Of a DNA stretch of 64,000 nt, positions 1-13,900 are shown in pieces (position 1 is the stretch's first letter; each line of letters opens with the position of its first letter). Made by a program: the position numbers and the translations under genes. Origin of the DNA: Chinchilla lanigera (taxonomy: Eukaryota; Chordata; Mammalia; Rodentia; Chinchillidae); the NCBI RefSeq assembly GCF_000276665.1, contig NW_004955418.1, positions 4,997,714 through 5,061,713 on the forward strand, read 5' to 3'. The notes under the pieces were generated by a model. It was not told the origin of the DNA and ran no database searches. It saw nothing but the letters and a program-made list of their open reading frames with translations.

Positions 1-827
1 GGTTGTAAACAATATTGCAGCCCCTTCCCAAAAAATGGGGTACTGGGCCAAATAAACTGCAACCTCTCCTCTCAAATAGGTGAAGATGATTGGATCCTGG
101 GACCATGGAAAAGACTAATAATTAGATATGCACAGAGGACATCTCTGAAAAATAGTTATTAACTAAAGAGTCTCCAACCTTAGCACTGAAAACAAACAAA
201 AAATAAAAATGTGAGAGATCAAGGCAACAAAATGCATCAGAAAATTCCCAATTTCCCCAAAGCCAGTCAAGAGAGATCTTAAGGGGAGGCAATAAAAAAA
301 AACCACACAACCAAAATATCTGAAAATGTAACAGTGGAAGTAATAAAACAGGTCAATAAGGTATTTGATGAATATACAACTGAACTCATAATGCTCTTAA
401 TGAAAACAATGACAGTCTAGTGATGACACTAAAAACAACTGGTAGAGCTAAAGAAAGACACACAAATTATGACTGTGTAGCAGAGGAAAGAATTGGAGTC
501 CACAAAAAATTCCAAACAGTAATCCAGGAGATTAAAAATGCAATTGAAAATATGAGAAGGAGAAGCAACCAATATGAGAACAGAGAGTCGGATCTAGAAA
601 AAGAGCTGTGGTAGGTGATCATTTAATGACAGATCATTTAATGACTGTACAAAGTACATAAAAGACCTGTTTACAGAGGTGATATAAGAAAATTCTCCAA
701 ATATGGAAAAAGAATTTAAGATACAGATAAGTGGAGCATATAGAACCCCAAATAGCTATAATCAGAAAGAACCACCCCAAGACACATCATAGTCAAAGTA
801 CTAGAAGTTCAGCACAAGAATGAAATC

Positions 828-926
828 TTTTTTGTTTGTTTGTTTTTTCTGGTACTGGGAATCGAACTCATGACCTCATGCTTGCCAGGAAGGTGCTGTG
901 CCACTGAACTAAATCCTCAGCCCCCA
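828..926 (-). mobile_element. ID-like tRNA-derived SINE nested in L1
   Basis: Read on the minus strand, it begins ggggctgagg and keeps degenerate A- and B-box regions. It ends in a pyrimidine-rich tail on the plus strand. Multiple substitutions relative to the copies near 59.7 and 63.8 kb suggest an older insertion. Confidence 0.8.
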
Positions 927-3277
927 AGAACCAAATCTTAAAAGCTGTTAAATAAAAGTAGGAAATCACTTATAAAGGAAAACCCATCAGAATTACAAGA
1001 GACTTCACACAAATCTTAAAAGCAAGAAGAAATTCAAGCCCTAATAGAAAACAACTTCCAACCTAGACTGATATTTCTCACATAATTATCTTTCAAAATT
1101 GAGGAGGAAACAAGATATTTTCATAAAAAAGAGCACCTAAAGAAATTCATGACCACCAAACAAGCACTCCAAAAATAATTCAATTGCACTCCAAATAATT
1201 CAATTCATATCTACAAAGAGACAGTAAAACTAACCAGGCTAAAATGTCCAGTAGAATGAATGTGCCAGGCAGAGCAATCAATTAAGTAGGAGAGAAAGAA
1301 AGGGAATAAGCACTAGGAAAATAATAAAATGATGGGAATAAGTTAGTATCTATCCATTACAAGCATTAAAGCAAATGTTCTCAACAGTCAAAGGACCCAG
1401 ATTATAGAAGGGATCAATAAACAAGATCCAATGATACGCTATATACTGGGAACATATTCAAGCCGAAAAGAAATTCACTGACTAAAAACCAAAACCTGGA
1501 AAACAACATTCTACACAAGGAAACATGTAAACAAGCAGTAGTAGCTATTTTATTTTGACTGGGCTTTAAGTCAAAACTGATTAGAAGGTACAAAGAAAGT
1601 AATAACATGTTGGTTAATGGAAACACTCAATTGTAAATATAGATGAACCAAACAATAGTGTGCTCAACTTCATAAAATAAACATTATTGAACATATAATA
1701 TCAAGTAAGTATTAATGCAATAACAGTGGGGGGTTTAAATACCCCACTATCCAAACCAGACAGATTAACAAAAAAAGTCAACAGAGAAGTATCAGTTGAA
1801 TCAAATCTTCTAATAAACAGTATGCTCCACACAACAACAGAAGACATGTTCTTCTTGGCAGTACATGGAACTTACTCTTAAACAAATACTAGTCAAAAAG
1901 ACGTGCTTAAGTGAATGCAAAAGAGTTGAAATTATCCCATGTATATTACGAGATCATAGTGCAATGAAATGGTAATCAGTGAGAAAAGAAATCACCATTA
2001 GCCAAATGCATGGAAATTAAACAATATACTATGGAATAATCCATAGGCCACAGAGTACATTAAGGAAGAAATAAGTTTCTAGAATTAAATGATAATGCCA
2101 ATAGAGCATACCAGAACTTATATAACACAATAAAAGTGGAAGAAAACTTATACCTATGAATAGCGACATTGGAAAAACAGAGCAAGCTCAAGTAAATAGC
2201 TCAATGAAGTGCCTCAAAATCCTAGAAAAAACAAGAACATTCCAAATCCAACCTTAGCACAAGGTAACAAACTACAAAGAACAGAAGAGAAATCAATGAA
2301 ATGGAGAAAAAGAAGCTACAGAAAGAATCAATGAATTAAAACCTGCTTCTTTGAAAACAAAATAGACTAACCCTTAACCAATCTTATCAAAAAAGGAAAG
2401 AAAAGACACAAATCAATGTAATTAGAAATGAAAAAGGTGAAATCACAATATATTGCTGAAATTCAGAAGATTATTATCAACTACTTCACAAACCTATACA
2501 CCAATAAATTGGAGAATGCAGAAGAAATGGAGAAATGTCTAGATATATATGAATTACCAAAATTGAACCAAGAAGTTAAAACTTTTAAATAATCCAATAA
2601 TGGGTAATAAAATTCAAGCAGTAATGAAAACTACCAAGAATCAAAACTCCAAGACTATATCAACTCACTACCAGGTTCTAAAAAAACCTCATGGAAGATG
2701 TAATGTTGTACTCCTCCAGCTCTTTAAGGAAATTGAAAGGGAACGAGTACATGCAAAGTCATTCCTGGAAACTAGCATTGTCCTGATTCCAAAATCAGAC
2801 AAGGCTCTAACCAAAAAAGAAAAATAAAAGCCAATCTCACTAATGAACATAAACTCAAATAACTTCAACAAGATATTGACAAACAGAATGTAACAAATCA
2901 TCAAAAATGTCATGTGCCATGACCAAGTAGGCTTCACTGAAGAGATGCAAGGATGGTTCAACATACACAAATCAATAAACATAATCCACCACAAAAACAG
3001 AAGCAAGGACAAAAATAACATGATTATTTCATAGACACAGAAAAAGCCTGATGATTAAAACCATGAAGAAAACAATACAGAGGAATCTTATCTTGCTCTG
3101 GTAAAAGCTACTTATGACAAACCTACCACTAACATATTAAATAGAGAAAAACTATAAGCTTTCCCTCTAAATGCAGGAACAAGAAAAGGATGTTCACAGT
3201 CACCACTCCTGTTCAATATAGTACATGAAACATTAGTCAGAGCAATCAAATAAGAAAAAAGAAAAAGGATGGGTATA

Positions 3278-3654
3278 TATTATGGTTTGTATCTGGATGC
3301 CCCCCTAAAACCTCATGCAGTCATGGGACAGGCTTTGAGAGTTTATGATTGATTCATGGCACAATGTTGGAATCATGGATGTGAGTGCTATACCTGCTCT
3401 GGGGCGGGTAGTTTGCATATACTGTAAGGGAGGGAAAGAGGCTTGCTCTTTCAGCAGCCACTCCTTTTGCTCTGGTTGCTTTTGCTGTTTTCAGCCACCA
3501 TGAATGGTTGCTGTCTACCATGTGCCATTCTGCTTTGGAGCCAGCCAAGTGTGGACTGAAACCTTCACAAACTGTGAGCAAAATAAACCTTTCCTTCCTT
3601 AATTTTGGGTGTCAAGTATTTTGTCTCAGCAACAAGAGAAAAGTAACAAAGACA
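3278..3654 (+). mobile_element. Solo LTR, MT/ORR1-like ERVL-MaLR
   Basis: This 377-bp LTR opens tattatggtttg and ends aagtaacaaagaca. An AATAAA (in 'gcaaaataaacc') and the typical 3' 'ttgtctcagcaacaag' string are present. It is flanked by an exact 5-bp duplication (gtata at 3273-3277 and 3655-3659), the length expected for ERVL-MaLR integration. It lies inside the L1, so it inserted later. It is clearly related to the LTRs of the provirus at 35067-37298. Confidence 0.85.
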
Positions 3655-5185
3655 GTATAGGAAAGGAAAAAGGCAAAGTATTATTTGAAGATGACAAGAT
3701 TCTCTACTTATAAGACCTAAAAAACTCCAATAAAGAATCCTAGAAGTAATAACCAAATTCAGCAGTGCAGTAGAATACAATATCAACACACAACAATCAA
3801 TTGTGTTCCTATATATTAGTAATAAATTCACTGATAAAGAAATTAGGAAAACAATACCATTCGTGGTAGCATCAAGAAAAATTAAATGCTCAGGAGTTAA
3901 CCTAACTAAGGAAGTAAAAGATCTCTATAAAGAAAATTAGATCACTTTGAAAAAAGAGGTTGAAAAGGAAATCAGAAAATGGAGAGATATCCTCTTTTCC
4001 TGGAGAGGCAAAACCAATATAATCAAAATTGTCATACTTCTAGAACTTATATAAGGATTTAATACAGTCCCAATCAAAATATCAACAGCATTCCTCAGAG
4101 ATCTAGAGAAAAAAATCCAAACATTCACATGGAACGAGAAGACCAACAGAATAGCAAAAGAAATTCTTGATAATAATAGCTAAGCAGGAGGTGTGACAAT
4201 CTCAGATTTGAAGTTGTATTACAAAGCTACAATCATATAAATAACATACTACAGGCACAAAAACAGACATGTGGATTAATGGAACAAAATACAGGAAGAA
4301 GAAATAACCCCAGACACATTCAACTATTTGATATTTGACAAAAGGGCCAAAAACACACGCTGGAGGAAAGATAGCATTTTTAATAAATTGTTCTGAGAAA
4401 ATTAGATATTCACCTGCAGAACACTGAGTCTAGACCCATATATTTCACTATGTACTAAACTAAAATCAAAATATAGCAAAGAACTAAATGTTAAAAAAGA
4501 AACACTTAAACTGTTGGAAGATAAAAGAGGTAAAACTCTTGAAAACATAGGCATAGGCAAGGACTTTCTGAATAGAACCTTGGTTGCACAAGAAATAGTA
4601 CTGGGAATCAACAAATGAGATCATATCAAATCTAAAAAATTTCCATGTTGAAGAAAGCAACCAACAGAGTGCAGAACAAACTACAGAATGGGAAAAAATA
4701 ATGTCCACTATTCCTCTGAGAGGACTAACATCTAGAATACATAAAGAACTCAAAAAAAATTATACCACATTTATACCATTTTATAGCAGAGTATTGTGCT
4801 GCTATAAACAAGTACAAACTTGAGGCATTTGTAGGTAAGTGAATGTACCTCAACAACGTGATATTAAGTGGAATAAATCAGGCACACATGTTAAATATTA
4901 CATGGTTTCTGTTCTATGAGAAACTCAAAATATGAATAAAGCATAAAGAAAGATAGTAGAAAGTAGGAGGATATTTTTCAAATTGGAAAGGAACAATAGA
5001 TGGAGGGCTGAGAAAGGAAAAAGAGAATTGGAGAAAAGACAGAAATAGAGCTTTTGCAAATGGGAAGGGAAACAAGAGTTGGAGGGAGCAGGGAGGGATT
5101 AGAAGGGAAGAAGAAGGGAAAAGAATCAAGATCTGTTATGTACGTGTACAAATTCCCAACAATAAATGTAATCATTTAGGATTAC

Positions 5186-6110
5186 CGCAAATGTATCTTA
5201 ATTTAAAAAAGTCAAATCAAAGTACCAAGTAGGGAATGGGCTAGATCTGGGAGGCAAATTAAGAAACCATAGCATTGTTTCACTTGTGACAATACATCTT
5301 GTACAAGAGTGAAGCTGGAGCTATAAAGGTATATGAGTTCAAAATATAGTTTGGAGGAAGAAACAATCAGAATTATTTGATCAAGACATTAAGGTATGCA
5401 GTATAACATAAGATTTCAGAGGAAGTTGGTCTGTTATGGGTTTCCATGAGAAGAAGACCTGTATAACTCTTACAATGAGCCCAGGAGCAAGAAATGATGA
5501 TATTCATCTTTGCATGTAAATTTTGACCCTGTTTCTGGTCTCAATGCCAGTTTCATTCCTCTGCATTGTCTCCCACGTTCCACAAGTGATTCATTCCAGT
5601 AAAAAATGTACAGGTTTTGAGAGTTCTCAAATGCATAAGCACACACCGTAATGCATTGTGCAACATTTGTTACATGAGGATGCATCTTTAAAAAAAACCC
5701 AAAGTATGGAAAAGCAGGTAGTTTTCCAGTCAAATAAGTTTAGAAAATGACCTTCACACTATTTTTCTGTGGAGTTGTAAAGCTTATGGATAAAGTAAAA
5801 ACTTTGAGGTATCCTTTAATAAAGAAACTTTTTCAACTTTGTTTAAAAGTTAACTCTTTCCCCCTAAAAAAGCCATAGGATCTTGACTCCCTTGTCCCAT
5901 AGAAGAATCCCTGTAGAACCACTAATCTAGTTCATAAAACCAGTTACATAATTTTCAGGGACCAGTACAAAGTGAATGTATTGGGGACTGCATTGAAAAT
6001 AATTAAGAATTTCAAGACTACAGCAACAAAGCACTTACTCAGGCATGGAGGTGTCTGAAGTATGCCGTCCTATAGGACCATGCAGGGCCTGCATCATCTT
6101 GCAGTCACCC
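5186..6110. other. Intergenic, no feature recognised
   Basis: AT-rich unique-looking DNA after the L1 3' end. I see no exon, RNA gene or assignable repeat. Confidence 0.5.
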
Positions 6111-6114
6111 TTGC

Positions 6115-6245
6115 AGACCCATCACCTCAAGTTACAGAGGAGGAAACAGATGCAGACAACTAAAATAGCTTTTCCACGATTGCATGTGAGGTCACTGCTG
6201 GCACCAGAGCTGCATCTTGGGCCTTCTGATTGCTTGCATTATGCT
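6115..6245 (-). repeat. MIR SINE fragment
   Basis: The plus strand shows the reversed MIR pattern: 'acagaggaggaaacagatg' followed by 'gaggtcactgctggcaccag'. Strongly diverged. Confidence 0.45.
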
Positions 6246-6954
6246 AGATTGGTTTTTCTACAGAAGGGAGACAGGTGTGGGGATGGTTCATGCCATCACT
6301 GGGGCTGTAACTGATGTCACCAATCAGATGTAACAGTGCTATTTTCGGTGTTGGGCCTAGTACAGCAGCCAGTGGCCCCAAGAGGCTGTCTCTGGCATGG
6401 CTTGCCTCTAACTTACCGTATGAGCTAATTCCAGCTCTTTCTAGCCATCACTTGGATTTACTGTCATCGGCCACAGAGCTTAATTACTATCTCAGCAGCA
6501 GTTCTGAGAACGAAGTGTGGCTTTAAGAAATTTGGTAAACTGCCTGATTAGTGATGAGTCAGAAAGCAAGGCTAGGGGAAGGCAGAACATCATGATTATC
6601 TGGCTTACCCTGCTTCAGAGACAGCAAGCCCAGCATATCCTACCCATATTCCATAAAGCATTAACATAGGGTTTTATAAGTAGTAAGTACCCCTAGAAGA
6701 GATTTTCTTTTATCCCTTAAAGCTAAGAAAGTGGTGGAAAACTACCTAGAATCAAAATGAGAAAGCTGAGGGCAAACTCCAAGGATAAAATAAGGACAAA
6801 CTGTACAGGAGAGGATAACGATGTGCTGTGGAATTGGCTGCCCGCAAATTCCAGGGGCAGGAGGGGAGGAGATGGGAAGACAGAACACTGGGAATGAAAA
6901 GGCGGAGAGAAGGAGAGGGAAAAGAACTGGGGAATGTGAAGGGTTTATTTTATC

Positions 6955-7497
6955 TGGATTTCTGTATTTGTCAAGGTCCTCCAAACAAATAGAACCAATA
7001 GAATGTTTGTATATATAGGAGGAGTGTTACTATAAGGGATTGGCACACACAATTTCAGAGACCGACAAGCCCTAACTAAGAGCTTCGGGATGCGGGAGAG
7101 AGCAGGAGACCCGGGAGAGCTGGCGGTGCCATTCCAGTCTGAGCCTGAGGGCCTGACAACTGGCAGAATGAAAGGTGTAAATTCCACTTCAAATACTAGC
7201 AGCCTGAAGACTCAGAAAGACCTGATGTTTCAGTTTCAGGTCAAAGGCAGGAAGGAGCCAATGTGCTGGTTCAAATGCAGAAAGTAGGGGAAGTATCAGC
7301 TTTTCTCTCTATTCTGGCCTTCAACTGATTAAATGAGGCCAATTCACAATGACAAATGTTCATCTACTTCACTGGCTACCAATTTGCAATGTTAATATTT
7401 TCTAAAAATGCCATCATAGAAACACTCAAAGGAACATTTGATAAAGTATTTGGCCAAACCCTGCCCAAGTGGACACATAGTATCAACCATTACACTT
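6955..7497 (-). mobile_element. MLT2-like ERVL LTR, ancient
   Basis: On the plus strand the segment opens like a reversed MLT2 LTR ('aacaaatagaaccaataga', 'ggattggcacacacaattt'). It continues through 'ccttcaactgattaaatgag' and closes near 'gtatcaaccattacac'. These are signature strings of this mammalian ERVL LTR group, recalled rather than searched. No internal viral region is attached. Confidence 0.6.
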
Positions 7498-8682
7498 GCA
7501 CACCATCCATCCTTCTTATTTTGGCTCCATGAATTGATTTTCCTCTGGGGAATCACCCCTTCTCCACATGCAGTCTATGTAGTGGGGCCGACTCCACCTA
7601 TGATGTTCTAGGAATGGCTGATTCAGAGGCAGTCCAGTGAGTTGGCTTTGAACTGTTAAACAGGAAAAGAAAATGAGAAGAGAAACTTCTGCTGGGATTG
7701 CTTGGCTGGGAAAATATAAAGCAGGATCTGTGGGTACCATGGTATGGGGAGGACCTACTTAGGAATACATAGTACCAAAGCAGAGGCACTCAGGTGAGAG
7801 GTGGGGAAGGACCTAGTAACATGGTTTTGCTTGAGCCCTGACCCAACCTTGCAGTTACATGAGTTATGTGAATTAGTCACATGGATGCCATTTCACACTT
7901 AAACTGTCTTTAGGTAGGTCCTTGTCTTCTGTAAGCAATGAGTCTTGACAGATGCTGTGAGCACCTTATGCTCAGAAAATAAGCCAAGGCTTTGGCTTAT
8001 CATCTGAGGAGCAGGGAGCAAACATGAAGTATGCCATCCTATAACAGGCTCTGCTTTCTGAGTGGTCCTTTTGAACTAAGTTACAGCATTGCTGAAGCCA
8101 GATGACTGAGCTGGACTTAGCTCCTGAGGCTGAAGCTAAATCTATCAACTACTAAAGTCACACTGTTAGCTGGAAATGATTCTAGCCCTGAAATCCCATC
8201 ACTTTGACACTAGAACTCATCTTGAACATACACATGGTACTGTCAGGACCAGGATTGGGAACACTGAGCAGAAAGGTTAAAGACCGATTCTTATTGCTCT
8301 GAGAGATGGAAACAGAATCTGGGATGCTGGGTGGTTCCAGGTCAGAAGCACAGGATGAGAAGCTGGAGGTCTGTACATTCACTCTATCATCAACCAAATC
8401 GACATGGATCCCTAGACGATTTCCTTCCCTCCTCTGTACATTCCCTCCTTTCCTGTTTTTGAACCCTCTCCTATTTCAAGCACCGTGCCAGGTACAGGCT
8501 ATGAAAACAGACATGAAAAATGTTTACAGCCTGGGACTGAGATGGTCATGGTCATACAGCATATGTGCCGTTACAGTGTAGCACTGTGAGTGTTGGGTAG
8601 AGATATAAAATGCTTCAGAAATACTCAAGTTGCTTCAAGTTTTGTTACTCCTTCCATTAGTGCCATGATTGAATTATATATA
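7498..8682. other. Intergenic, no feature recognised
   Basis: No exon-like frame with splice sites and no assignable repeat is visible up to the assembly gap. Confidence 0.45.
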
Positions 8683-8782
8683 NNNNNNNNNNNNNNNNNN
8701 NNNNNNNNNNNNNNNNNNNNNNNNNNNNNNNNNNNNNNNNNNNNNNNNNNNNNNNNNNNNNNNNNNNNNNNNNNNNNNNNNN
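8683..8782. other. Assembly gap of 100 N
   Basis: Exactly 100 unknown bases, a conventional placeholder size. The gap is bordered by 'tatata' on the left and 'atatat' on the right, so it probably hides a TA microsatellite of unknown length. Confidence 0.99.
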
Positions 8783-8799
8783 ATATATCTTTTCCAAAG

Positions 8800-9145
8800 T
8801 TATTCATAAATGAAAAAGTTGGAAAAATTTAAGTGTATAGCACTTTAGAATTTATTTAATTAAATTTTGGTAGGCTATGCGGTGAAATACTATGCATCCA
8901 TTTAGTATCATCTTGTACATCACCATGACTGACATAGGCTGCAAAACATCAAGCAGTTTAAACACTATGATATAGATTACATATACATACACAAGAAAGA
9001 GAAAGGAAAATTAGATATTGTACATACAGACTGATGGTGGTTGGCTCTGGGTGACTCTATATTTATTGTCTTCTCTGGATGTCTACTGTTTTGCGGTGAA
9101 CTCAAATTACATTTGTAATCAGAGGGAAAAGTGAATATTAAAAAA
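8800..9145 (+). repeat. Possible ancient LINE 3' end
   Basis: The sequence 'ctgatggtggttggctctgg', a T-rich stretch and a closing 'ttgtaatcagagggaaaa' resemble the 3' end of an old mammalian LINE. Family assignment is uncertain. Confidence 0.35.
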
Positions 9146-9274
9146 TGTTACTCTTCGCTAGATCAAAGTACAAAGCAGAGAAGCACAGGAGAGAGGCTGA
9201 GAGAGCAACTCTTGGAAGTGCCTGTGAGCAAGTTTGACACTGGCATCTATTAGAGATGAGCTCTTAGATCAGGG

Positions 9275-9375
9275 ACATTCTTCCCCTCAAGTCCTCCTAT
9301 ACAAAACAGAAATAATACTTATTCCACAGAGCTTTGTCAGAATTAATGGAAATAATAGGCATAAACACTAAGTCT
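9275..9375 (+). repeat. MIR SINE fragment
   Basis: A plus-strand MIR core is recognisable from a 'tcctcatctgtaaaat'-like segment ('tcctcctatacaaaacagaa') followed by 'agaattaatggaaataatag'. Confidence 0.45.
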
Positions 9376-10000
9376 GGTAACTTACAATTGTGTTTAAAAA
9401 TATGAACATTTTTTTAAAGAAAAGATTCTATTTTTCATCATTCAATTTGGAAAGGTCTTTGGAAATCAGTAGTGCTGTCAGAATGTGGTGAATCAGGTAC
9501 TTTAATACCTGTGGAAGTAGAAGTTGGTACTGTCTTCCTGAAAAGTAATAGTGTAATATTTTAATACTCTAGGCTTTGATCACATTTCATAGGATTTTAG
9601 CTAAGGAAATAGTTCATGATGAGTCAGATATTCATCCTATTAGCATTTTAATGGAGTGTCATGTAGAATGAAAAAACAGTTGTAGATTCCTAAACATTCA
9701 AATAATAAAGAAATAAATTTCAAATTTATATAAAATAATAGATAAATTTCAAAGATCATGTAATAAAATGGGAGAAACTCATAAAACTATTTCAAAAACT
9801 AAATTTATTTTTACCTAAAAACTAATAATTTAAAAATAACTTTAAAATTCCAAAAAGCATGATTTCAAGAGTATGTATATAAATAAAATAAAACATAGTA
9901 GGAATATGAGCAACTTCTAATGCAGCTCCCTTTTCTTTCCAATTGTCTAAAATGAGTATATGCTAGTTTATAGGCAGACCAAAATTGTTTAAATGCAGAG

Positions 10001-10411
10001 TGCTATGGCTTGTGTCTAAATGTCCTCCCAATGCACTGATAAGTGGGGCTTTTTCAGAACTAGCTGGCTCTAGAGTGTGTGATGCTAGGATTAAAGTCTT
10101 GTGATTACTAAATTGGTCCACTGAAGGATTTGGCATAGTTTGGGATAGAATTAAGAGTACCCCAGCCTGAGTAGATAAAATACAAGCTTCAGAAAGAAGG
10201 TTGGTGTACTCTCATTGATTGCTTGCTTTGCTGTCTTCTGTCTGCCATGAACTTTTTCTCCTCTGCAATGCCCCTCTGCCATGCCACCTTGCTTTGGAGG
10301 CAATCACCTATGAACTGAAACCCCTACAAACTGTGAGCTAAACAAACCTTTTCTCCTTTTAACTTTGGATGTTGGGTATGTTGTCCAGCAATGAGAAAAG
10401 TAACTAAGCCA
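10001..10411 (+). mobile_element. Solo LTR, MT/ORR1-like ERVL-MaLR (old copy)
   Basis: Opens tgctatggcttgtgtct and closes with 'aactgaaacccctacaaact', 'gtgagctaaacaaacctttt' and 'aaagtaactaagcca'. This is the same layout as the LTRs at 3278 and 35067. No matching 5-bp duplication is left at the inferred ends, consistent with greater age. Confidence 0.75.
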
Positions 10412-10879
10412 TAGTGTAATTTTCATAAGAAGAAAAAAGAAATCCTTTTCCTTTACATATTTCATTGATCTCTGGGTAGAAAAGGAAAGAGGAAAAAAAT
10501 ATTCTTTGAAGAGAATGTATTTTAGCATCTTGTTCCCAAAGCAAACTCAGAAAAGATAATCTAGCATACGTCCATCTCTTCTTTAGGGAGACAACTGCCC
10601 AAAAGGATTTGTTACCTACAGCCTGAAACTCACCACAGTTCCCTGCAGCTGCAGGAGTTGGTGGGTACAGTAGGAACAATCTTGTCTTTTCAGACGTCTT
10701 GCAAGCTTGTCAAGCTCGGCCAAACCAACATTTCTAAACTTGGCTTAACAGGTCAGGTAGAGGAACTGGATAAGGGCGGGCCAAGCTAATAGTAATGCTG
10801 AGTAGGGTAGCAAAGAGAGCCTGTGCTTTGGCATGTTGCAACCTTGGCTTGCTCTCCAGGTTCCTTTTCTGCCTGTCTC

Positions 10880-10975
10880 TTGATTGAGTTAAGCACAGAA
10901 AATTATTATACCCCCTTGAGCTTCAGTTTCCTCAACTATAAAACACTCTCTACCTCACAGTGTTGTATCAGGGCT
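10880..10975 (+). repeat. MIR SINE fragment
   Basis: Contains 'cttcagtttcctcaactata' followed by 'cctcacagtgttgtatcagg', the MIR core wording. Confidence 0.6.
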
Positions 10976-10999
10976 TCTTTCTTGGCAGCACACACTGGT

Positions 11000-13900
11000 A
11001 CAAAGGTATAGATTGTTGAAACACTGGAGCACTTCAGTTTGGCTGGTGAATAATCACTCCCCACAACACAGTTTCCCCGTAGCCACCAACACACACCTCA
11101 CCATAATCCTCCAACCTAAGACCTAGAGAAAGCCTCCAGCTCCAGGGTGCCTCGGAATCATCCACAAAGTAGCCCTGTCATTTGTGCAGTGTTTTGTACA
11201 GCATCCTTGGTTGTGGGAATAAAACATGAATGAGTTGCTTCACATGCCTGAGATTATAGACTGTAAATATTTGGAGCTTTTTTTTCCAAGAAGCATACAA
11301 GCAGAATCCTTATACTTGCACAATCTACTTACGTTTGTACAATATTTTCCCCCTCGTGACCAAAATCCTTCCTCCAAAACGTTAAGGAAGATTGGAGGAA
11401 AGGTTACAGAGTACTGGGTAATGTGACCTGAAAGCAGGTCTTGGCCTTCCAGCACTGCCTACCGTGAGTTCAGAGTTCAGAGGAGTGGGCAAGCTCAACC
11501 ATTTATCAGCCTCATTTTGAAATCACCACAGTGGCTTTCTTTAGCCTTGTACTTGCAAATGAAGGAGAAAACTAGGATTTCTTTTTTCTCCATAAAAATA
11601 ATTTTTCTGAAGAATAAGTACATGACCTTAGATCTTAATAGATCATCTGAGAGTTTTTGACACTGATAAAGTTTAAGAGCGGAACTACTGGCCTATCTTG
11701 CTTCAAGGCTGGGTTGTCAACTCCTCAGAAAACAGAGGGTTTGAGAATAACCTTCTTAATTTATTATTCTGGTCTTCTTTCCAGGATATTTTCTCCATTC
11801 TTTAGAAAATATGGGTCTAGGACAATCTGCTCAGAGGTATTTCATGAGAATGATCACTAATTCTGGTACACACTTCCATAATAGACAATCAACACTGTTA
11901 CTGTCCTCCAAAAACAGTTTTGGAAAGGCCTTATATGAGATAATATTAAGAAATCTTCTGTATACTGAGAATCTCACTTAAATGTTTTCTTTTTAATTAA
12001 TATTTTCAATAAATGTGCATATTGAGACTTAAGTACAACTTACATAAATATAACTTCTTTTTTGTTCTTGATTAATGTGCTGTAAAGAGTGCCATGTGAT
12101 ATTAAACTGGGGTTACCTCCAGTTGCACTCTTGTTTGGTTGGTGTGAGGGTTATACGAGTCTGAGTGCATTTAAATTTTTAAAAATCAGATAACTTTGCT
12201 TTTAAATGTTAGATTTCCTGTTAAAAATATGTCTGTCATAAAACTGACTACCTGGTCTATTCATTCTCAGTTCAGACATTCCCAAGTCCTGGGGACAGGG
12301 AAACAATCCCAAGTCTTTGGTTTATGTCTCTCTTTCTTTGGTATTTAGTTAGCACTCCTGTCATACCAATTTGGAAATGTTTTAGTCAAAGATTCCAGAA
12401 TCTCTAAAGAAAATTTCATGAACAATTACTATTTCATTTTTTCATTCAGGCATCAGAAAACCTTCTAAACCTCATAACCAGACTTTGCATGAGGACAGCA
12501 TACACTTTTCACAGGTGTTCTGCCTGTGACAAAGGACAAATTAAGTCTCCAAAAAGACTCATCTGCTGGCTTTACTGATGACTTCTATTTCAAGGTCTTC
12601 TCTCTCTAATTAGCCTCCCCAAATGGACTGTTTAATGCATAACTAATCTTGAACTTGCTCTTTTTTCCAACTGAAGAGAAAATTGCACTTCATTTTGTTG
12701 AGCTGTGGTGCTTATGCTGCACATTTATCAACGAGTGATATTTCAGAATTCTAGATGGCAGCTGTTCAGAGTTTCCTCATTGGCAATATTAGATTGAGAA
12801 TTACCAATGGTGAATATAACCCTCTTTAATATGCAATCTAATCAAAATGGTTCTAAATATTTAGCTTCCTAAATGGAAATTATTTTCTAAAATATATTAG
12901 TCTAATGAAACATTCTCTTTTAGGATCTAGAGGAAAGTTGAAAGCATTTAAATGTCCATCATGTGGCCAGACATTATTATGAACCATAGAACCTAGTGTA
13001 TTGATTTGAATATCTTCCTAGCTTTGTATCTGTATTGCTTTGTTTCTACGATTTTCATTTCAACTGTAAATAAAATTATTCAAGAATTTAATCCTGTGCT
13101 TGTTTTGTGTGGTTTCTCTGAAGATATTTTTTTAAAGTTTGCCTTTGTTTGTTCTTGTATTGCAAACAAAGATGTGGAACAAAATAAGTATCACAAGCTA
13201 AAATATAATTCGCAAATAGAATTCACAATACGATTCCTTTTGATGATTGATACCACCCTTTAATAGGCAATGAACACAGGAGCGCCTCTGTTTCTTCTTG
13301 CAGGCAGAGTTCCCTTAAAGAGATTAGGACTCTATGGATGGCTGGATGATGAAGTACCAAGTGAACCAAGAACCCATGGTTTTGAAAAATTTCTCCTGAC
13401 ATCTCTCTCTAGGCTCTATAGCCTTTTCCTTTTTATAGGAGTCTTAAATTGAATAGCCAGTGGGAACAAAGGCTAAAAATCTTAGGGCTAGGTGGGGGGC
13501 ATAAAGTAAAGAAATACTACACTGGAAAGAGTCACAAAAATCAAAGGATGGATAATGGTATGAAAAGGTGCTGTGGGGATGACTCCACAGAAAATAGGAG
13601 GCACTTACTCAATTAAAGAAGAGAAAAGAAAGGTCCAGACATAGAGAAATTACAGAGCTAAATGGAAGATCAGAGTACAGACCACTCCTCCCGCATACCT
13701 CTCCAACTGAGTGCAACAGAGAGGTAAAGCTGGAGTTGATCTCAGTTTATGCAGAGCCCTAAAACCAATGGGTAAAAACTACTAATAGATTCCAAAATGA
13801 TGTCTGAGATGATCAGGGTAGCATTTGTATCAGGTGTAGTCTAAATACAGTTTGAAATCTTTAGTTTATCTCAAAGAAGAATATAAAGCAGTTGAAATTA

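Larger units (their letters stand above)
1..5185 (+). mobile_element. Degraded L1 (LINE-1) element, plus orientation, 5' end possibly outside the window
   Basis: L1 landmarks appear in order. Remnant ORF1 coiled coil lies near 520-614 (AIENMRRRSNQYENRESDLE). Endonuclease-like text follows at about 1,640-2,000. Reverse-transcriptase text is at about 2,300-3,100, including SIVLIPKSDKALTKKE near 2,770-2,825. ORF2 3' portion runs about 3,660-4,760, and a purine-rich 3' UTR lies at 4,960-5,130 before an AT-rich end. Stops and frameshifts break every frame, so it cannot encode an active element. It is interrupted by a SINE (about 828-926) and a solo LTR (3278-3654). Confidence 0.85.

Noticed and set aside
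2689..4753. Several minus-strand frames of 70-110 codons
   Set aside because: They are antisense shadows of the degraded plus-strand L1.
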